A stretch of 64,000 bases of DNA, from positions 2,266,501-2,330,500 of the forward strand of contig NW_027043820.1 in NCBI RefSeq assembly GCF_037102585.1, given 5' to 3'. Position numbers and translations under genes: made by a program. How positions within the stretch are numbered: the stretch's first letter is position 1; every line of letters begins with the position of its first letter. The DNA comes from Saccharomycopsis crataegensis. Its lineage: Eukaryota > Ascomycota > Saccharomycetes > Ascoideales > Saccharomycopsidaceae. Below are positions 31,501-40,030 of the stretch, piece after piece. A model generated the notes under the pieces. It ran no database searches, was not told where the DNA came from, and was given only the letters and a program-made list of their open reading frames with translations.

Positions 31501-31614
31501 ATTGCGAGCTTGGCAAATATTCCAGAAGATGTGGTTGAGGATGCTAAAATTGCGATAAATATAATGAAACTGAGAGGTAATGAAAAGACGGCGTCGAATT
31601 ACAAAACAAATTAA
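28564..31614 (+). CDS. MSH1: Mitochondrial MutS homologue Msh1
   Basis: 1016 residues from the ATG at 28564. Its start MFRRCISRSFFSLQFQRFAS is an Arg/Ser/Phe-rich mitochondrial presequence. An in-frame ATG at 28441 exists, but it would prefix a Phe run from about 20 T and is rejected. MutS domains are in order: mismatch-binding block (MTELGKFYELYFENADDYG), connector with DISTTEF, lever/clamp region, and an ATPase with Walker A GPNMGGKSTYLR, then FTRIGAADDI and FMTEMTE, Walker B LLIFDEIGRGTS and ATHYAPEL. Msh1 keeps the mitochondrial genome stable. The CTG codon in the NNFIL-CTG-IHF stretch aligns to a small residue in MutS proteins (NNYLAAI type), which bears on the CUG question. Confidence 0.94.
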   Translation: MFRRCISRSFFSLQFQRFASSNINNITINRADLPRLKVTTKDLQQNKKSSSSPNGSGTLDPDNCPPSLKEIRLYMNKYPGKVVMTELGKFYELYFENADDYGPKLNLKVTKRNYAAAKISMAGFPTQYCYKYIDQLINVHNVGVVLIKQYLKNPLLTSNVKKFTRRVHRIITPGTVIEEDMLDNERNNFILLIHFPKDFNSNHSVDYKVGLCWCDISTTEFFVQESSLSSLMNDLYRIRPTEIIINDLFKVKLTDHLNLIFLTQCNINWVQGSVDKVYNPLKYFQMFNERNPEKFADCFARLSRSERNSAFLLLDYIKQQFEINEAEEDQEKEEETAIIEEFGIQESSFNFSLPVRNKLENFMLIDSSAREALEITETIKDRSKKNTLYNTVKRTITPSGARLLRSWLNSPPYDLKELKRRLNFVKIFAHGSFSMHKHRIQESLKNLANFDPMRLLFSISFNSNAINGSVAGSDNPNIRLGWNYLCLLKVLNNFLFIKRTLSDFKGTKSFTESLENFNQELSIPKDLVTKIEKLINRDNLEKLHETINDIEEGSNDDEQPIGNINELFNSMKKSSFPDMTWIINIANIDEKDSQLVKNHKLLQELLMNKKKLEQKMAKVADKLQLKTLELRIDNDLPNIYIQYPVKLNLTSSILQETFEITNTFKQSKTSRNFTTAEWNELGYKISKTIRKIRLEELKFFKILRLDVLFVFEEIKSTAFLIDYLDVLISFANLSKEFNLVHPTLNKKIEINIERGRHITVENNLRNNVVEFQPNDCALSLDSDIGYIISGPNMGGKSTYLRQNAIIVILAHVGCFVPASSATIGLVDKIFTRIGAADDITNNSSTFMTEMTETSHGLNHATKRSLLIFDEIGRGTSNNEGIAVAYGILKYMVTKLKSRFLFATHYAPELNYLISINDKDNSDFCMNDKISYYHTTLMSELLNKYLEKKASNVILSNIFNGRFFDHRLVPGISEYSHATSIASLANIPEDVVEDAKIAINIMKLRGNEKTASNYKTN

Positions 31615-31815
31615 AAAAATTTTAATTAAAATGAAGTCAAAATAAATAGCTAATGAATAAATGCGAGTAATGTTTATATTATAAGAATATATCTATGATT
31701 GGGAATGGGTCATTGCCTAAATATTGCTGGCAATTTCACCGCAAACTCCAAGTAATGGGGGAAAAAAAAAAAAGAAACAATAATAATACATTATTTGTTA
31801 CATGATCTCCATACT

Positions 31816-34440
31816 CTACAATCCTCTGGCAGGATCATACTCATCATGGTTTTGCATATTTCCACCATTTTGTTTTGCCTCCAATGCCTGCTGCACCATC
31901 TGAGCAACCTGTGGATTTTTTGTCAATTCGGCAATTAATTGAGATTGGATAGAAGGACCAGTTGCCTGTTGTGATGGGTTATTGAATTGAGGGGCTTGGT
32001 GATTTGGTTGTTGTGACCAATGATTCGTTGGGGGCATGTTGTTGTTGTAGTTACTATTTCCATAGTTATCATTGCCGTAGTTATTATTGTTGTAGTTGCT
32101 ATTGCTGTAATTGTTGTTGTAATTGTTGTTATAATTACCGTTGTAACCATTATTATAGTTATTATTGTAGTTACTATTATTATTATTGTAGCTATTATTG
32201 TTCTTGAAGTTATTGTGGTTGAAATTATTGTGGTTGTATCCATTATTATTATTGTAACTGCTATTGGCATTATAGTTATTGGCATTATAATTAGCATTGT
32301 TGAAATTGTTGTTATTCGGATTATGGTTGTAATTATTACTATTATTAGCATTGATGCCAGTACTGGCGCTAAACTGTGGGTTAGTAAAGGATTGAGGCCC
32401 ATTACCTTGGCTGTTGAATTTATCAGGAGCACCATAAGATCCAGCTTGGGTTTGATTGTTTGAGACATACTGAGGAACTAAACCTTGAGCATAAAATTGA
32501 GGTACTTGCATTTGGTTATTAGGCTGGTTGTACTGTTGGTTGTTATTACCAGGGAAATTTTGTTGGTGTTGTTGTGGTGCTCTACCATAAGATTGTCTGT
32601 TCTGCTGAACAAATGTTTTCCCCCCGTTGGTTCTGAGCGCATCGAAGGCATCATAACTTGCAGGAGCACCTTGGTTATTATTAGTATTGGTATCCTTATT
32701 ATTCTGTTGACGGTTATGTTGATTTTGGGTCCGACGATTATTATTATTATAAGACGGGACTGGCGGAAGACCAAGTTCTGATTCTGAAGGTTTTGAGTTT
32801 GATCTTGGGTGTGATATCAGATATGGTCTGACACCCATATTATCTTTATTATTATCATCGTCATCAGCAGCACTGATTGGAGTGTACGATATCACTTTCG
32901 AGCTACCAGAGAATTTCTTAGGAGGAGGAGCACCATCCTTGGAAGCTGAATCTTGTTTTCTTTTCTTCTTATTTTTCTTTGCTTTCTTAAAATTCGCTTC
33001 GGCAGCATCATCACTGAATTCTAACTCTTCCTGGGCAAGTTCTTCATCATTACCATTACTGGCATCACAACCTTTGAAAGCCTTGATTTTCTCGGTGAGC
33101 TCAAATTCGGCATTGGTCACCACATAATATACTTTTGTACCCTTCAAGTCCTTAAAGCTTTCATGATTCTTCTCATTATCAGTGTTGAACTTGATTCTGT
33201 AGAACGGTGCTCTCAAAGGCCCAAAAATTTCAAATATCAAGCCGACTGGAGTTCTGTCTTCAAAACATAAAACTGAATTCTCCTTCAAAACCCTATACTC
33301 TGCCGAATTGTTCCCCTTGACAATCAAGTTATTTTCGGAAAAAGCGTGGACCTCCCCAATTAATTCAATTGGGGTTTTTTCGTCAATCTTGAAGTCTTCA
33401 GGTAATGAAGAAGCAGCCTCTTCCGGCAATTCATTTTTCGATTTGATTGGTCCATCCAAATTTTCATCGTCTTCAAATTCCAAGTTTTCAACGCTTTTAA
33501 GGTCATCGTCTTCATGTCCCTCTTCGTCATCACTATCGCTTTCTGAATCACTCTCTGAGCCGCTACCGCTGATATCATTGTCACTACTGTCTGAATCACT
33601 TTCACTCACATCATCTTCATTGGCATCAACCTCATCTGACGAATACTTATCAATGTCAGCCGGTTCAATATTTAGCTTTTGTATAGCAGTGTCTATCTCT
33701 TTTTTTCTGTTCTGTTTTAGTGATTCAATTTTTTCTTCATCATTGATGTTTTTAACATTTTGTGGTTTATCTGTCAGGCTTTCAATGTTTGCATCTTGCT
33801 TAACTTTCTCTTCAATATTTTCATTCTGATCCTCTTGGTTTTTCTCAATTTTCTCTTCGATATTTTGATCTTGGTCCACTTGATCTTTCTCGGTTTTTTC
33901 TTCGATATTTTGATCTTGGGCTGCTTGATCTTCCTCGGTTTTCTTTTCAAGATCGTGATCTTGGTTCAGTTGACCTTTCTCGACTTCTGGATTGTGAATG
34001 TCGCTTTTAAGAACTTCATCAAGTTCTTGTGGTTTATTACCTTGAGAAAGTGTGACTTTTTCAGAAATTACATCATATAAATTCTTCTCAGTGTTCATTG
34101 TGATATCTTCTGGCTTACTTTCTGAGTGTTCCAATACTCTGGAATTATCGCCTTCATTCATGTCTCCCTTTACTTCTACCTTCTCTTTTGATTCATTGTT
34201 CGATAAAAATTCATTCGCAGAATCTTGTAAAATGCCTTCATTTCCCTGTTCGCTCAGTTCATTTTTTAACTCCTCATCTTTATTTTCTTGTGGGATACTT
34301 TCGGTGGACGTCATCGTAGTCTTCTGATCTTGCATCTTTGATTCTTCATTCTCTTCACTCATATTAACAACTTCATCAGACACTTCAATTTTTTTAGATA
34401 CTTCTGGAATATCAGTAGACATATTTTCCTTTTCAATCAT
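31816..34440 (-). CDS. NAF1: H/ACA snoRNP assembly factor Naf1
   Basis: 874 residues from the ATG at 34438-34440 (MIEKENMSTDIPEV). The open frame extends 17 codons further but only to a TTG. The N-terminal half is highly acidic. The Gar1/Naf1 core follows around 365-450 (IELIGEVHAFSENNLIVKG, LCFEDRTPVGLIFEIFGP, YRIKF, KGTKVYYV). Then come a Lys-rich patch (AKKNKKKRKQD) and a very long Asn/Tyr/Gln-rich tail. Naf1 binds Cbf5 and brings it to nascent H/ACA RNAs before Gar1 replaces it. The protein is nearly twice the S. cerevisiae length because of two repeat zones listed separately. The promoter has PAC and RRPE elements, as ribosome-biogenesis genes do. Confidence 0.92.
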   Translation of the reverse strand: MIEKENMSTDIPEVSKKIEVSDEVVNMSEENEESKMQDQKTTMTSTESIPQENKDEELKNELSEQGNEGILQDSANEFLSNNESKEKVEVKGDMNEGDNSRVLEHSESKPEDITMNTEKNLYDVISEKVTLSQGNKPQELDEVLKSDIHNPEVEKGQLNQDHDLEKKTEEDQAAQDQNIEEKTEKDQVDQDQNIEEKIEKNQEDQNENIEEKVKQDANIESLTDKPQNVKNINDEEKIESLKQNRKKEIDTAIQKLNIEPADIDKYSSDEVDANEDDVSESDSDSSDNDISGSGSESDSESDSDDEEGHEDDDLKSVENLEFEDDENLDGPIKSKNELPEEAASSLPEDFKIDEKTPIELIGEVHAFSENNLIVKGNNSAEYRVLKENSVLCFEDRTPVGLIFEIFGPLRAPFYRIKFNTDNEKNHESFKDLKGTKVYYVVTNAEFELTEKIKAFKGCDASNGNDEELAQEELEFSDDAAEANFKKAKKNKKKRKQDSASKDGAPPPKKFSGSSKVISYTPISAADDDDNNKDNMGVRPYLISHPRSNSKPSESELGLPPVPSYNNNNRRTQNQHNRQQNNKDTNTNNNQGAPASYDAFDALRTNGGKTFVQQNRQSYGRAPQQHQQNFPGNNNQQYNQPNNQMQVPQFYAQGLVPQYVSNNQTQAGSYGAPDKFNSQGNGPQSFTNPQFSASTGINANNSNNYNHNPNNNNFNNANYNANNYNANSSYNNNNGYNHNNFNHNNFKNNNSYNNNNSNYNNNYNNGYNGNYNNNYNNNYSNSNYNNNNYGNDNYGNSNYNNNMPPTNHWSQQPNHQAPQFNNPSQQATGPSIQSQLIAELTKNPQVAQMVQQALEAKQNGGNMQNHDEYDPARGL
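32040..32345 (-). repeat. Asn-rich codon repeat tract in NAF1
   Basis: About 100 codons dominated by AAT/AAC with interspersed Tyr, Ser and Gly codons (units such as NYNNN, NNYGN and NNFNHNNF). It encodes a prion-like low-complexity tail and reads as GTT/ATT-rich trinucleotide DNA on the plus strand. Confidence 0.85.
33785..33965 (-). repeat. Imperfect tandem repeat in the NAF1 acidic region
   Basis: Four imperfect units of about 17 codons, built around NIEEKxEKDQxDQ (DLEKKTEEDQAAQ, NIEEKTEKDQVDQ, NIEEKIEKNQEDQ, NIEEKVKQD), lie head to tail in the N-terminal half. They are diverged at the base level, so they are not very recent. Confidence 0.8.
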
Positions 34441-34540
34441 CTTGGTAGTTTTTCTGCTATTTTCCAAAGATGTCGTTAAATTTTTTGGCAATATTGTTCT
34501 ATTTACATCTGGAAAAAGTATAGGGAAGAGAAAAAAAAAA

Positions 34541-34559
34541 AAAAATTTTTCCTCATCGC
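34541..34559 (-). promoter_or_regulatory. Adjacent RRPE and PAC elements of NAF1
   Basis: On the minus strand GCGATGAG (PAC, complement of 34552-34559) is followed directly by GGAAAAATTTTT (RRPE-like). It lies about 100 bases upstream of the NAF1 ATG. The pair is the known signature of ribosome-biogenesis promoters (Dot6/Tod6 and Stb3 sites in S. cerevisiae). It also lies 155 bases upstream of CIA2 on the other strand. Confidence 0.75.
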
Positions 34560-34713
34560 TTAGTCAGTGGTCGCTTAATTTTAGTCAGAAGTCATGAAGT
34601 ATTACGTACCTAGGATGGAGCTGATACTTTTTTGCGACAATCATTCATCTCATTTTTAATCCCCCATCCGCTATCTATTGTAGAGCGAATTCTTAAGAGA
34701 AAATCAAGCAAAG

Positions 34714-35382
34714 ATGAGTGTTTTAAACGCCAATCCTACAGTCTATGATGTCAGTCTGCTACCTACGAGACATCAAAAGAGAAACAATGATTTTATGCTC
34801 AAAAATGAGGACTTATCACTTTATAAATTATGTTTGAACGATATTGACACTTCCAATGATTTAATGATCAAAAATACACAATATGCCCTTGAGGTGCAGA
34901 AGAAGGATCTTTCAGATAACGATACAAGTTCAGTTGAGGAACTATCTTCTGAGGAATCATATTACGATGATGATGACGAAGAGGAGGAGGAGATCGATTC
35001 ATTGGAAATATATGATTTGATCGCTAGTATTTCCGACCCAGAGCACCCTTTGTCGTTGGCAGCTCTCGGGGTGGTAAACTTGGGTGACATCACTATAAAC
35101 TATTACGATGAGTCTAAAAAGGGAATTGCGGAAGTTGTCGTGAAGATTACTCCTACAATTAACCATTGTTCGTTGGCCACCTTAATTGGCCTAGGCATCA
35201 GAGTCAGACTTGAAAGATGTTTACCACCAAGGTTCAGAATAGTGATCTTATTAAAGGAAGGATCACACCAATCGGAAAACCAGGTGAATAAACAATTGAA
35301 CGATAAAGAAAGGATTAGTGCTGCGTGCGAAAACGGACAGTTACTTAGTGTCATTTCTACAATGCTTTCTACTTGTGTTTGA
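34714..35382 (+). CDS. CIA2: Cytosolic Fe-S assembly protein Cia2 (MIP18/FAM96 family)
   Basis: 222 residues (S. cerevisiae Cia2 is 231). The variable acidic N-terminus ends in EIYDLIASISDPEHPLSLAA. Then follow EVVVKITPTINHCSLATLIG with the reactive Cys of the family, GIRVRLERCLPPRFR and ENQVNKQLNDKERISAACEN. It is part of the CIA targeting complex with Cia1 and Met18, which hands Fe-S clusters to nuclear and cytosolic DNA and RNA enzymes. It is divergent from NAF1 over a 273-base promoter and converges with AVO1 after 91 bases. Confidence 0.95.
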   Translation: MSVLNANPTVYDVSLLPTRHQKRNNDFMLKNEDLSLYKLCLNDIDTSNDLMIKNTQYALEVQKKDLSDNDTSSVEELSSEESYYDDDDEEEEEIDSLEIYDLIASISDPEHPLSLAALGVVNLGDITINYYDESKKGIAEVVVKITPTINHCSLATLIGLGIRVRLERCLPPRFRIVILLKEGSHQSENQVNKQLNDKERISAACENGQLLSVISTMLSTCV

Positions 35383-35473
35383 TTATTGAGAAGGCACTAA
35401 TAAAACATTAAACGGGAATGGTTTTATTTTTTATTTTGGTTTTTTTCTTATGTATTATAGGTCAATGATAACA

Positions 35474-38350
35474 TTAGTATCTGCTATTATTCATTCTGTA
35501 GGTTTCTTTAAGATTTAGCAAATTATGAACTATTTCTGCTGAGATCTCCGGAGAAGGAGCCTCGAAATCATACCGTTTCAATTCCTGAGAATTTTTTCTT
35601 TTGGTGATAATTTTGAAGTTGTTAGGGTATTTTCTCGACTGCTTTGCTCTGATCATTTGCGATATATGGAAAGATGATGTCTTAGTTGAATGATAACTCG
35701 TACTAGTTTCTGATGGAAGAACATATATGTAGTCACCGTCAATTGTAAGAACTTTTTCATGACGACTGATGAAATTGACTTGTTGCCTTCTCCATACAGT
35801 ATATCTCTTTATTTTCAATCTTGATAAAGGTTCATTCACTAAATCATAAGTTGCGGGTTTAGAGGAGCTTCTCAATTTTTGCTTGGTTCTATTCAATGAG
35901 GAAGACAATAAACCTGAAGCTTTTCTTGGTGATTGCCCAGCCTTTTGTTGGAAGAAATTGCTGAACCCAGAGTTGCTCAAAGCATTGCCTTTCTGATAAG
36001 CAGAATCCAAGTAAGGGCTATTTTTGGCAGTTTTCACAGCCTTAATTTGTGGCATTTTAGCATAAGTTTGGGTCTCTTTATTCAATGTTTTCGCAACCTG
36101 TTTAGATAATATCTGGACGTCTTGCTCATTGTCCAAACATGATATCAAATCTTGATCGTTGAGTATAAAATTTTCATTCAAGATTTGTACAGAGTATAAT
36201 TCTTGATTCAAACGCTTCAACGCACAGTAACGCTCAATGATACTCTTCACGGTTGCAGTTGTCTTGAAACTGAGTCTGTCATACTTTGAAGATTCGGGGT
36301 ATAAGAAAACTCTCAATTCCACTGTTTTCTCACTAGGTACTTCCAACTTCCTATCCATAAAAGTTCTATCGTGGGAAATTATTGATTGTGCCAATGGACT
36401 TTGCGTTAAAGTTAGCATATTCAGCATTGGATCTTCGAAATTCTTATCATCATTATTGGCATTAGTGGTCGAAGCAATATTAGCATTATTTGAAGCTTGC
36501 TTGTTCCCATCCTCACTGATATCGAATGGCAAAGGAGTTAACAGATTATTCTTTTTAGCCTCTTCATTACCAACTTCGATTATGGAAACTTCATCAGCAC
36601 CATAAATCTCTATACTTTGAGTTCTGTCCAAAATACCAAAACCTTCATCAATGATTTCACCCTCATCTGATAATTGCAATTTCCATTTATTCAAATTCAA
36701 ATATTTCTTTTCGCCCTTGGTCTCAGTACTTTCAGTATTTGTATATTTTAATAAAATAAAACCAATCAACTCAATCACTTTGGAGGTTTTCTTCACTTTG
36801 ATTTTCAATGGACAATCACAAAATCTTTTTGATGAAGGAATATAAACATTAATGGCGGTTGCAACCCTATTGTTTAGATTTTCTCCCGATATGACATCAT
36901 ATCTCTCCAAAGGTGACATACATGATTTCTTTTTGTTTTCGGTCATAATAGAAGATAATTTTGAAACTGGAGGTGAATTCAGAGATCGAATGATCTCAAT
37001 TTTTCTGAAGGTAATCTTATTGTCGGATGTATTTTCTTGAGACTTATGAAATTTGATTGTCCTATTAGGCACACTTCTATTCAGTTTGGATATTTTGGTT
37101 TTTAGCATCGGATGCTTCTCCTGAGTTTCGCTGTTACTTCTTTGTTTTTGTCCAATGGTCATTTCCGGCTTCTTCAAATATAACTTTTTAGATGATTTTG
37201 AAGGGGTCACCTGAGAATGGAAACTATTATCTGAATCGCCAAATATTTGTGAGTTAATTGAGTCGGAAATACTAACTCCCGTTCCTTCATTTGTGGGTAA
37301 TTTGGAATCCCCGGAGGTGGTCAAATAAGTTCCATCTCTATTTATTTTCCATTGTAATGCCGCTCTTTCGAAGGCGATATCCATAATACTGTCAGCCCCG
37401 TCATCGTCGTCGGTGAAAGACCCGTCAATGAGTGATTCATCATTGGATAAGGAGTCAAAACTGCTAGTTTCATCAAGATTATCTTCATGATCAATATTTA
37501 TAAGATCCTCATCCTCATTGACATTCTCTGGATCATCGTTATCATCAACGATCAACTGGCCCATCTGTTCATTTCGCATGGACTTCACGTTGCTACTGTT
37601 TAAACTATTAATCTCTTCAGATAATGAATCATCATCTTCATCACTGCTGTCACTATCATCATTGTCATCCCGTTTCTGATTCGTGTTTTTGGTAAAGAAC
37701 TTCCCAATTGATGAACGGTATGTATTCTTTCTAAGATTTTGGAACCTTGTAATATTCTTAGAATTATTGGGAGTAATTATGGGTGATTGTAATGAGCTGG
37801 CTTCATCGTCCTCTGTTTCTTCTTTGATATTGGATATTCTATGTGTCATATCTGGTTTTCGATGCTTGTCAGCTTGGATTGTCACACTTGATCTGGCAGA
37901 CTCACCACTACTTTTCCGGGATCCAGCCCTACTATTCTTTAATTCGGTTGATAATATGTTACTCTGCTGATTTTTGGTATCTGTTGGACTTATTTGCTGT
38001 TTATTGACGTCCAGCTCCAGATCACTCTCACTGCCACTATCATATTTCTTTGATCTATTCCTAATGTTTTGATAAAAATTGGACTGTATAGGTGGAGATT
38101 CCGCATTAGAATGTAAATTTTCCATAAATCTTTTGTTTTCCCCAACAATTCGCAAATTCATCATCTCGAACCTCTGGGGATTCTTGGTATTGATCTTAAC
38201 CATGCCGGGCTGGGAGTAATACATATCTTGAAATTCCGAATGCCCTAGATAAGGCTTCATTATCCTTTTTGACATATCATTGTCATTATCCCTTAAATAA
38301 CTATCTCGAAGCTTGTTTATGATATAGTTAACATCTTGAGGAAATGCCAT
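35474..38350 (-). CDS. AVO1: TORC2 subunit Avo1 (Sin1 homologue)
   Basis: 958 residues. The N-terminus (MAFPQDVNYIINKLRDSYLR) is followed by a long acidic and Ser-rich part. Then come a CRIM domain around 480-590 (VYIPSSKRFCDCPLKIKVKK), a Ras-binding-like domain around 678-770 (VELRVFLYPESSKYDRLSF) and a C-terminal PH domain around 845-945 (YTVWRRQQVNFISRHEKVLT). Avo1/Sin1 recruits Ypk-type AGC kinases to Tor2 in TORC2 at the plasma membrane, and its PH domain binds phosphoinositides. Its length (S. cerevisiae 1176) suits the family given variable linkers. It converges with CIA2. Confidence 0.9.
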   Translation of the reverse strand: MAFPQDVNYIINKLRDSYLRDNDNDMSKRIMKPYLGHSEFQDMYYSQPGMVKINTKNPQRFEMMNLRIVGENKRFMENLHSNAESPPIQSNFYQNIRNRSKKYDSGSESDLELDVNKQQISPTDTKNQQSNILSTELKNSRAGSRKSSGESARSSVTIQADKHRKPDMTHRISNIKEETEDDEASSLQSPIITPNNSKNITRFQNLRKNTYRSSIGKFFTKNTNQKRDDNDDSDSSDEDDDSLSEEINSLNSSNVKSMRNEQMGQLIVDDNDDPENVNEDEDLINIDHEDNLDETSSFDSLSNDESLIDGSFTDDDDGADSIMDIAFERAALQWKINRDGTYLTTSGDSKLPTNEGTGVSISDSINSQIFGDSDNSFHSQVTPSKSSKKLYLKKPEMTIGQKQRSNSETQEKHPMLKTKISKLNRSVPNRTIKFHKSQENTSDNKITFRKIEIIRSLNSPPVSKLSSIMTENKKKSCMSPLERYDVISGENLNNRVATAINVYIPSSKRFCDCPLKIKVKKTSKVIELIGFILLKYTNTESTETKGEKKYLNLNKWKLQLSDEGEIIDEGFGILDRTQSIEIYGADEVSIIEVGNEEAKKNNLLTPLPFDISEDGNKQASNNANIASTTNANNDDKNFEDPMLNMLTLTQSPLAQSIISHDRTFMDRKLEVPSEKTVELRVFLYPESSKYDRLSFKTTATVKSIIERYCALKRLNQELYSVQILNENFILNDQDLISCLDNEQDVQILSKQVAKTLNKETQTYAKMPQIKAVKTAKNSPYLDSAYQKGNALSNSGFSNFFQQKAGQSPRKASGLLSSSLNRTKQKLRSSSKPATYDLVNEPLSRLKIKRYTVWRRQQVNFISRHEKVLTIDGDYIYVLPSETSTSYHSTKTSSFHISQMIRAKQSRKYPNNFKIITKRKNSQELKRYDFEAPSPEISAEIVHNLLNLKETYRMNNSRY

Positions 38351-38525
38351 GATTATAGCATTATAGTCTATTTCTGACCAAGCTTAACACTTGATCCATA
38401 GCAAAAGAAGGGAGCCCTCAAAAACATATTTCTTCTAAGCCAGAACCACCTGTACATATGCCACATCTTAACACCACTGTTATAATGATTTATCGAATAC
38501 TCACCAGAAAGAGTTATATCTCCTC

Positions 38526-38549
38526 ATTTTCTATTTATGAATAGAAAAT
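38526..38549. other. Perfect inverted repeat, 10-base arms, 4-base loop
   Basis: ATTTTCTATT, loop TATG, then AATAGAAAAT. It lies 176 bases upstream of the AVO1 start codon and 127 bases past the tRNA-Glu 3' end. An AT-rich hairpin of this size may be a chance product or may act in transcription ends; role unknown. Confidence 0.5.
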
Positions 38550-38663
38550 AAGTAAAAAATAGCAAACCGGCAACCTAAAGATGTTTTGTCTTAAAAATAA
38601 TGGTGAATTAGGAAAAAAAAAAAAAGAAAAAAAGATTCCAGAAAATTTCGGTTTGGAAATTTC

Positions 38664-38671
38664 AAAAAAAA
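38664..38671 (-). terminator. Pol III terminator of tRNA-Glu
   Basis: Eight T on the minus strand, starting 5 bases after the tRNA 3' end. Confidence 0.85.
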
Positions 38672-38675
38672 GATG

Positions 38676-38747
38676 TTCCGATACCGGGAGTCGAACCCGG
38701 GTTTGCTCGGTGAAAGCGAACCGTGCTAGCCGTTACACTATATCGGA
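38676..38747 (-). tRNA. tRNA-Glu (anticodon UUC)
   Basis: 72-base cloverleaf without intron. Acceptor arm TCCGATA/TATCGGA with discriminator A, D-arm region GTGTAACGGCTAGCAC, anticodon loop CTTTCAC (anticodon TTC) on a five-pair stem with one G-U, and T arm CCCGG-GTTCGACT-CCCGG. B box GTTCGACTC is intact. It is close to the S. cerevisiae tRNA-Glu(UUC) sequence. Confidence 0.96.
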
Positions 38748-40030
38748 ATTGTTGAATTTGTTATGATAATATAAAACAAAAATATATTGTTTTTATTTTA
38801 CCGCAGGGCTGGTATATGTTTTATGAAATCTCTATTTTACTCATTGATATTGTGGTTAATTCTGAATAAAATTAGAATGTCCTTATTAATGGAGATCTAT
38901 TATTATATTTAGCGGTTTAATGTATGTGTATAGTACTTCTGCAGTTCTAAATCCTAAGTTTCTTTTATTACATTTTATTGAATCTGATAGCACTATTGTC
39001 ATTTTATCTTGCTATTTAAATTCATTCATTCATTTATTTAAAGATACCAACGTCCCCTAATGATTAGCTTTACATATTTTAAATGAGAGCTATGCATTTT
39101 GGAAGATATATTAGATTATTTTCTATTTTTTTTTTTTAACAAATACTATTCTGACATCTGCAACTGATGCTGATTTATTTTTCTTGATTCCCGCTTTTAC
39201 ATGATAGGAATATTGAGTATATGTGAAAGTCCTCAACTTTAATAAGAGAAAAATGAAGAGAAAATATTGGGATTTGAGCCTTTTATATTTTTATATAGTT
39301 AAGTGTAAGACACCGGATGGCATGCTGATAGAAAAAGAAAAAACTATCGGCAAGCGTAATTGCAATTCAATGAAGCGTAATAGCACCATAAGATTCTAGC
39401 AGAATTTACTCAGAAGAATTTCAGTTCTATATATTACCATAATATCTTTATTACATGATTAAACACCTATTTTTTTGTGCTTTATTTTACTCAATATAAT
39501 TTGTCAACTCTGAAATAAAAAATATGAAATAATGCTAATAATGAGAATAAGACCTTTCATCGTTTTTTTAATATCAAATAAGATCTATATTGATAGAAAT
39601 TCTTGAATTTTAATTGCAAGAAGCTTTTCAATGTTCCTGATAGAAAACATGTGACAAAAGATAACAAGTGAAGGATGGTCAGTCCTCTTAGTGTTCTACG
39701 ACTCACGCCTGCACGTTGCGATCTTATTTAAAAAAGAAAGTACCGAAAGCCATAACAGCGATGTGGCTTATCGGATGCTTGTTAAAACTTTTCAAAAATA
39801 GATGTTTTTAGTGTTTCTTTTTTTCTTTGTAGTTTTCTGATTTTCATGTCGATCAACAAATGTGTCAACGAGGTTGCGGCATCATGGGGGAATGCACGGA
39901 TATTCTAAAAAGTGGATACGAAAAACTTCAATATATATATTTCCATCATTTACCAGTTTCATTTCACTTTAGCTAAATGAAAGAAAAAATTTCAGAAGTA
40001 TACCGTAAACTAAAAAAAATTATTTCGATC
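38748..40030. other. Long AT-rich gene-free stretch upstream of the secreted-protein gene
   Basis: Nearly 1.3 kb with no frame that looks coding on either strand. The only structure I found is an 18-base match at 39842-39859 to part of the intron of the next gene. Immediate upstream sequence of the tRNA gene (a usual landing place for yeast retroelements) shows no terminal repeats I could define. Confidence 0.55.

Larger units (their letters stand above)
38351..38675. other. AVO1 upstream / tRNA-Glu downstream region
   Basis: 325 bases holding a perfect 10-base hairpin at 38526-38549 and an A-rich zone (38610-38635). The T tract that ends the tRNA-Glu transcript is at 38664-38671 (minus strand). 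Confidence 0.5.

Noticed and set aside
32380-32386. TACTAAC branch-point sequence on the minus strand inside NAF1
   Set aside because: It lies in continuous coding sequence with no donor needed and encodes part of a Thr-Asn-Pro stretch; chance match.
32020-32463. 147-codon frame opposite the NAF1 Asn tract, rich in Val and Ile
   Set aside because: It is the antisense reading of AAT/AAC repeats; such frames open automatically opposite Asn-rich tracts.
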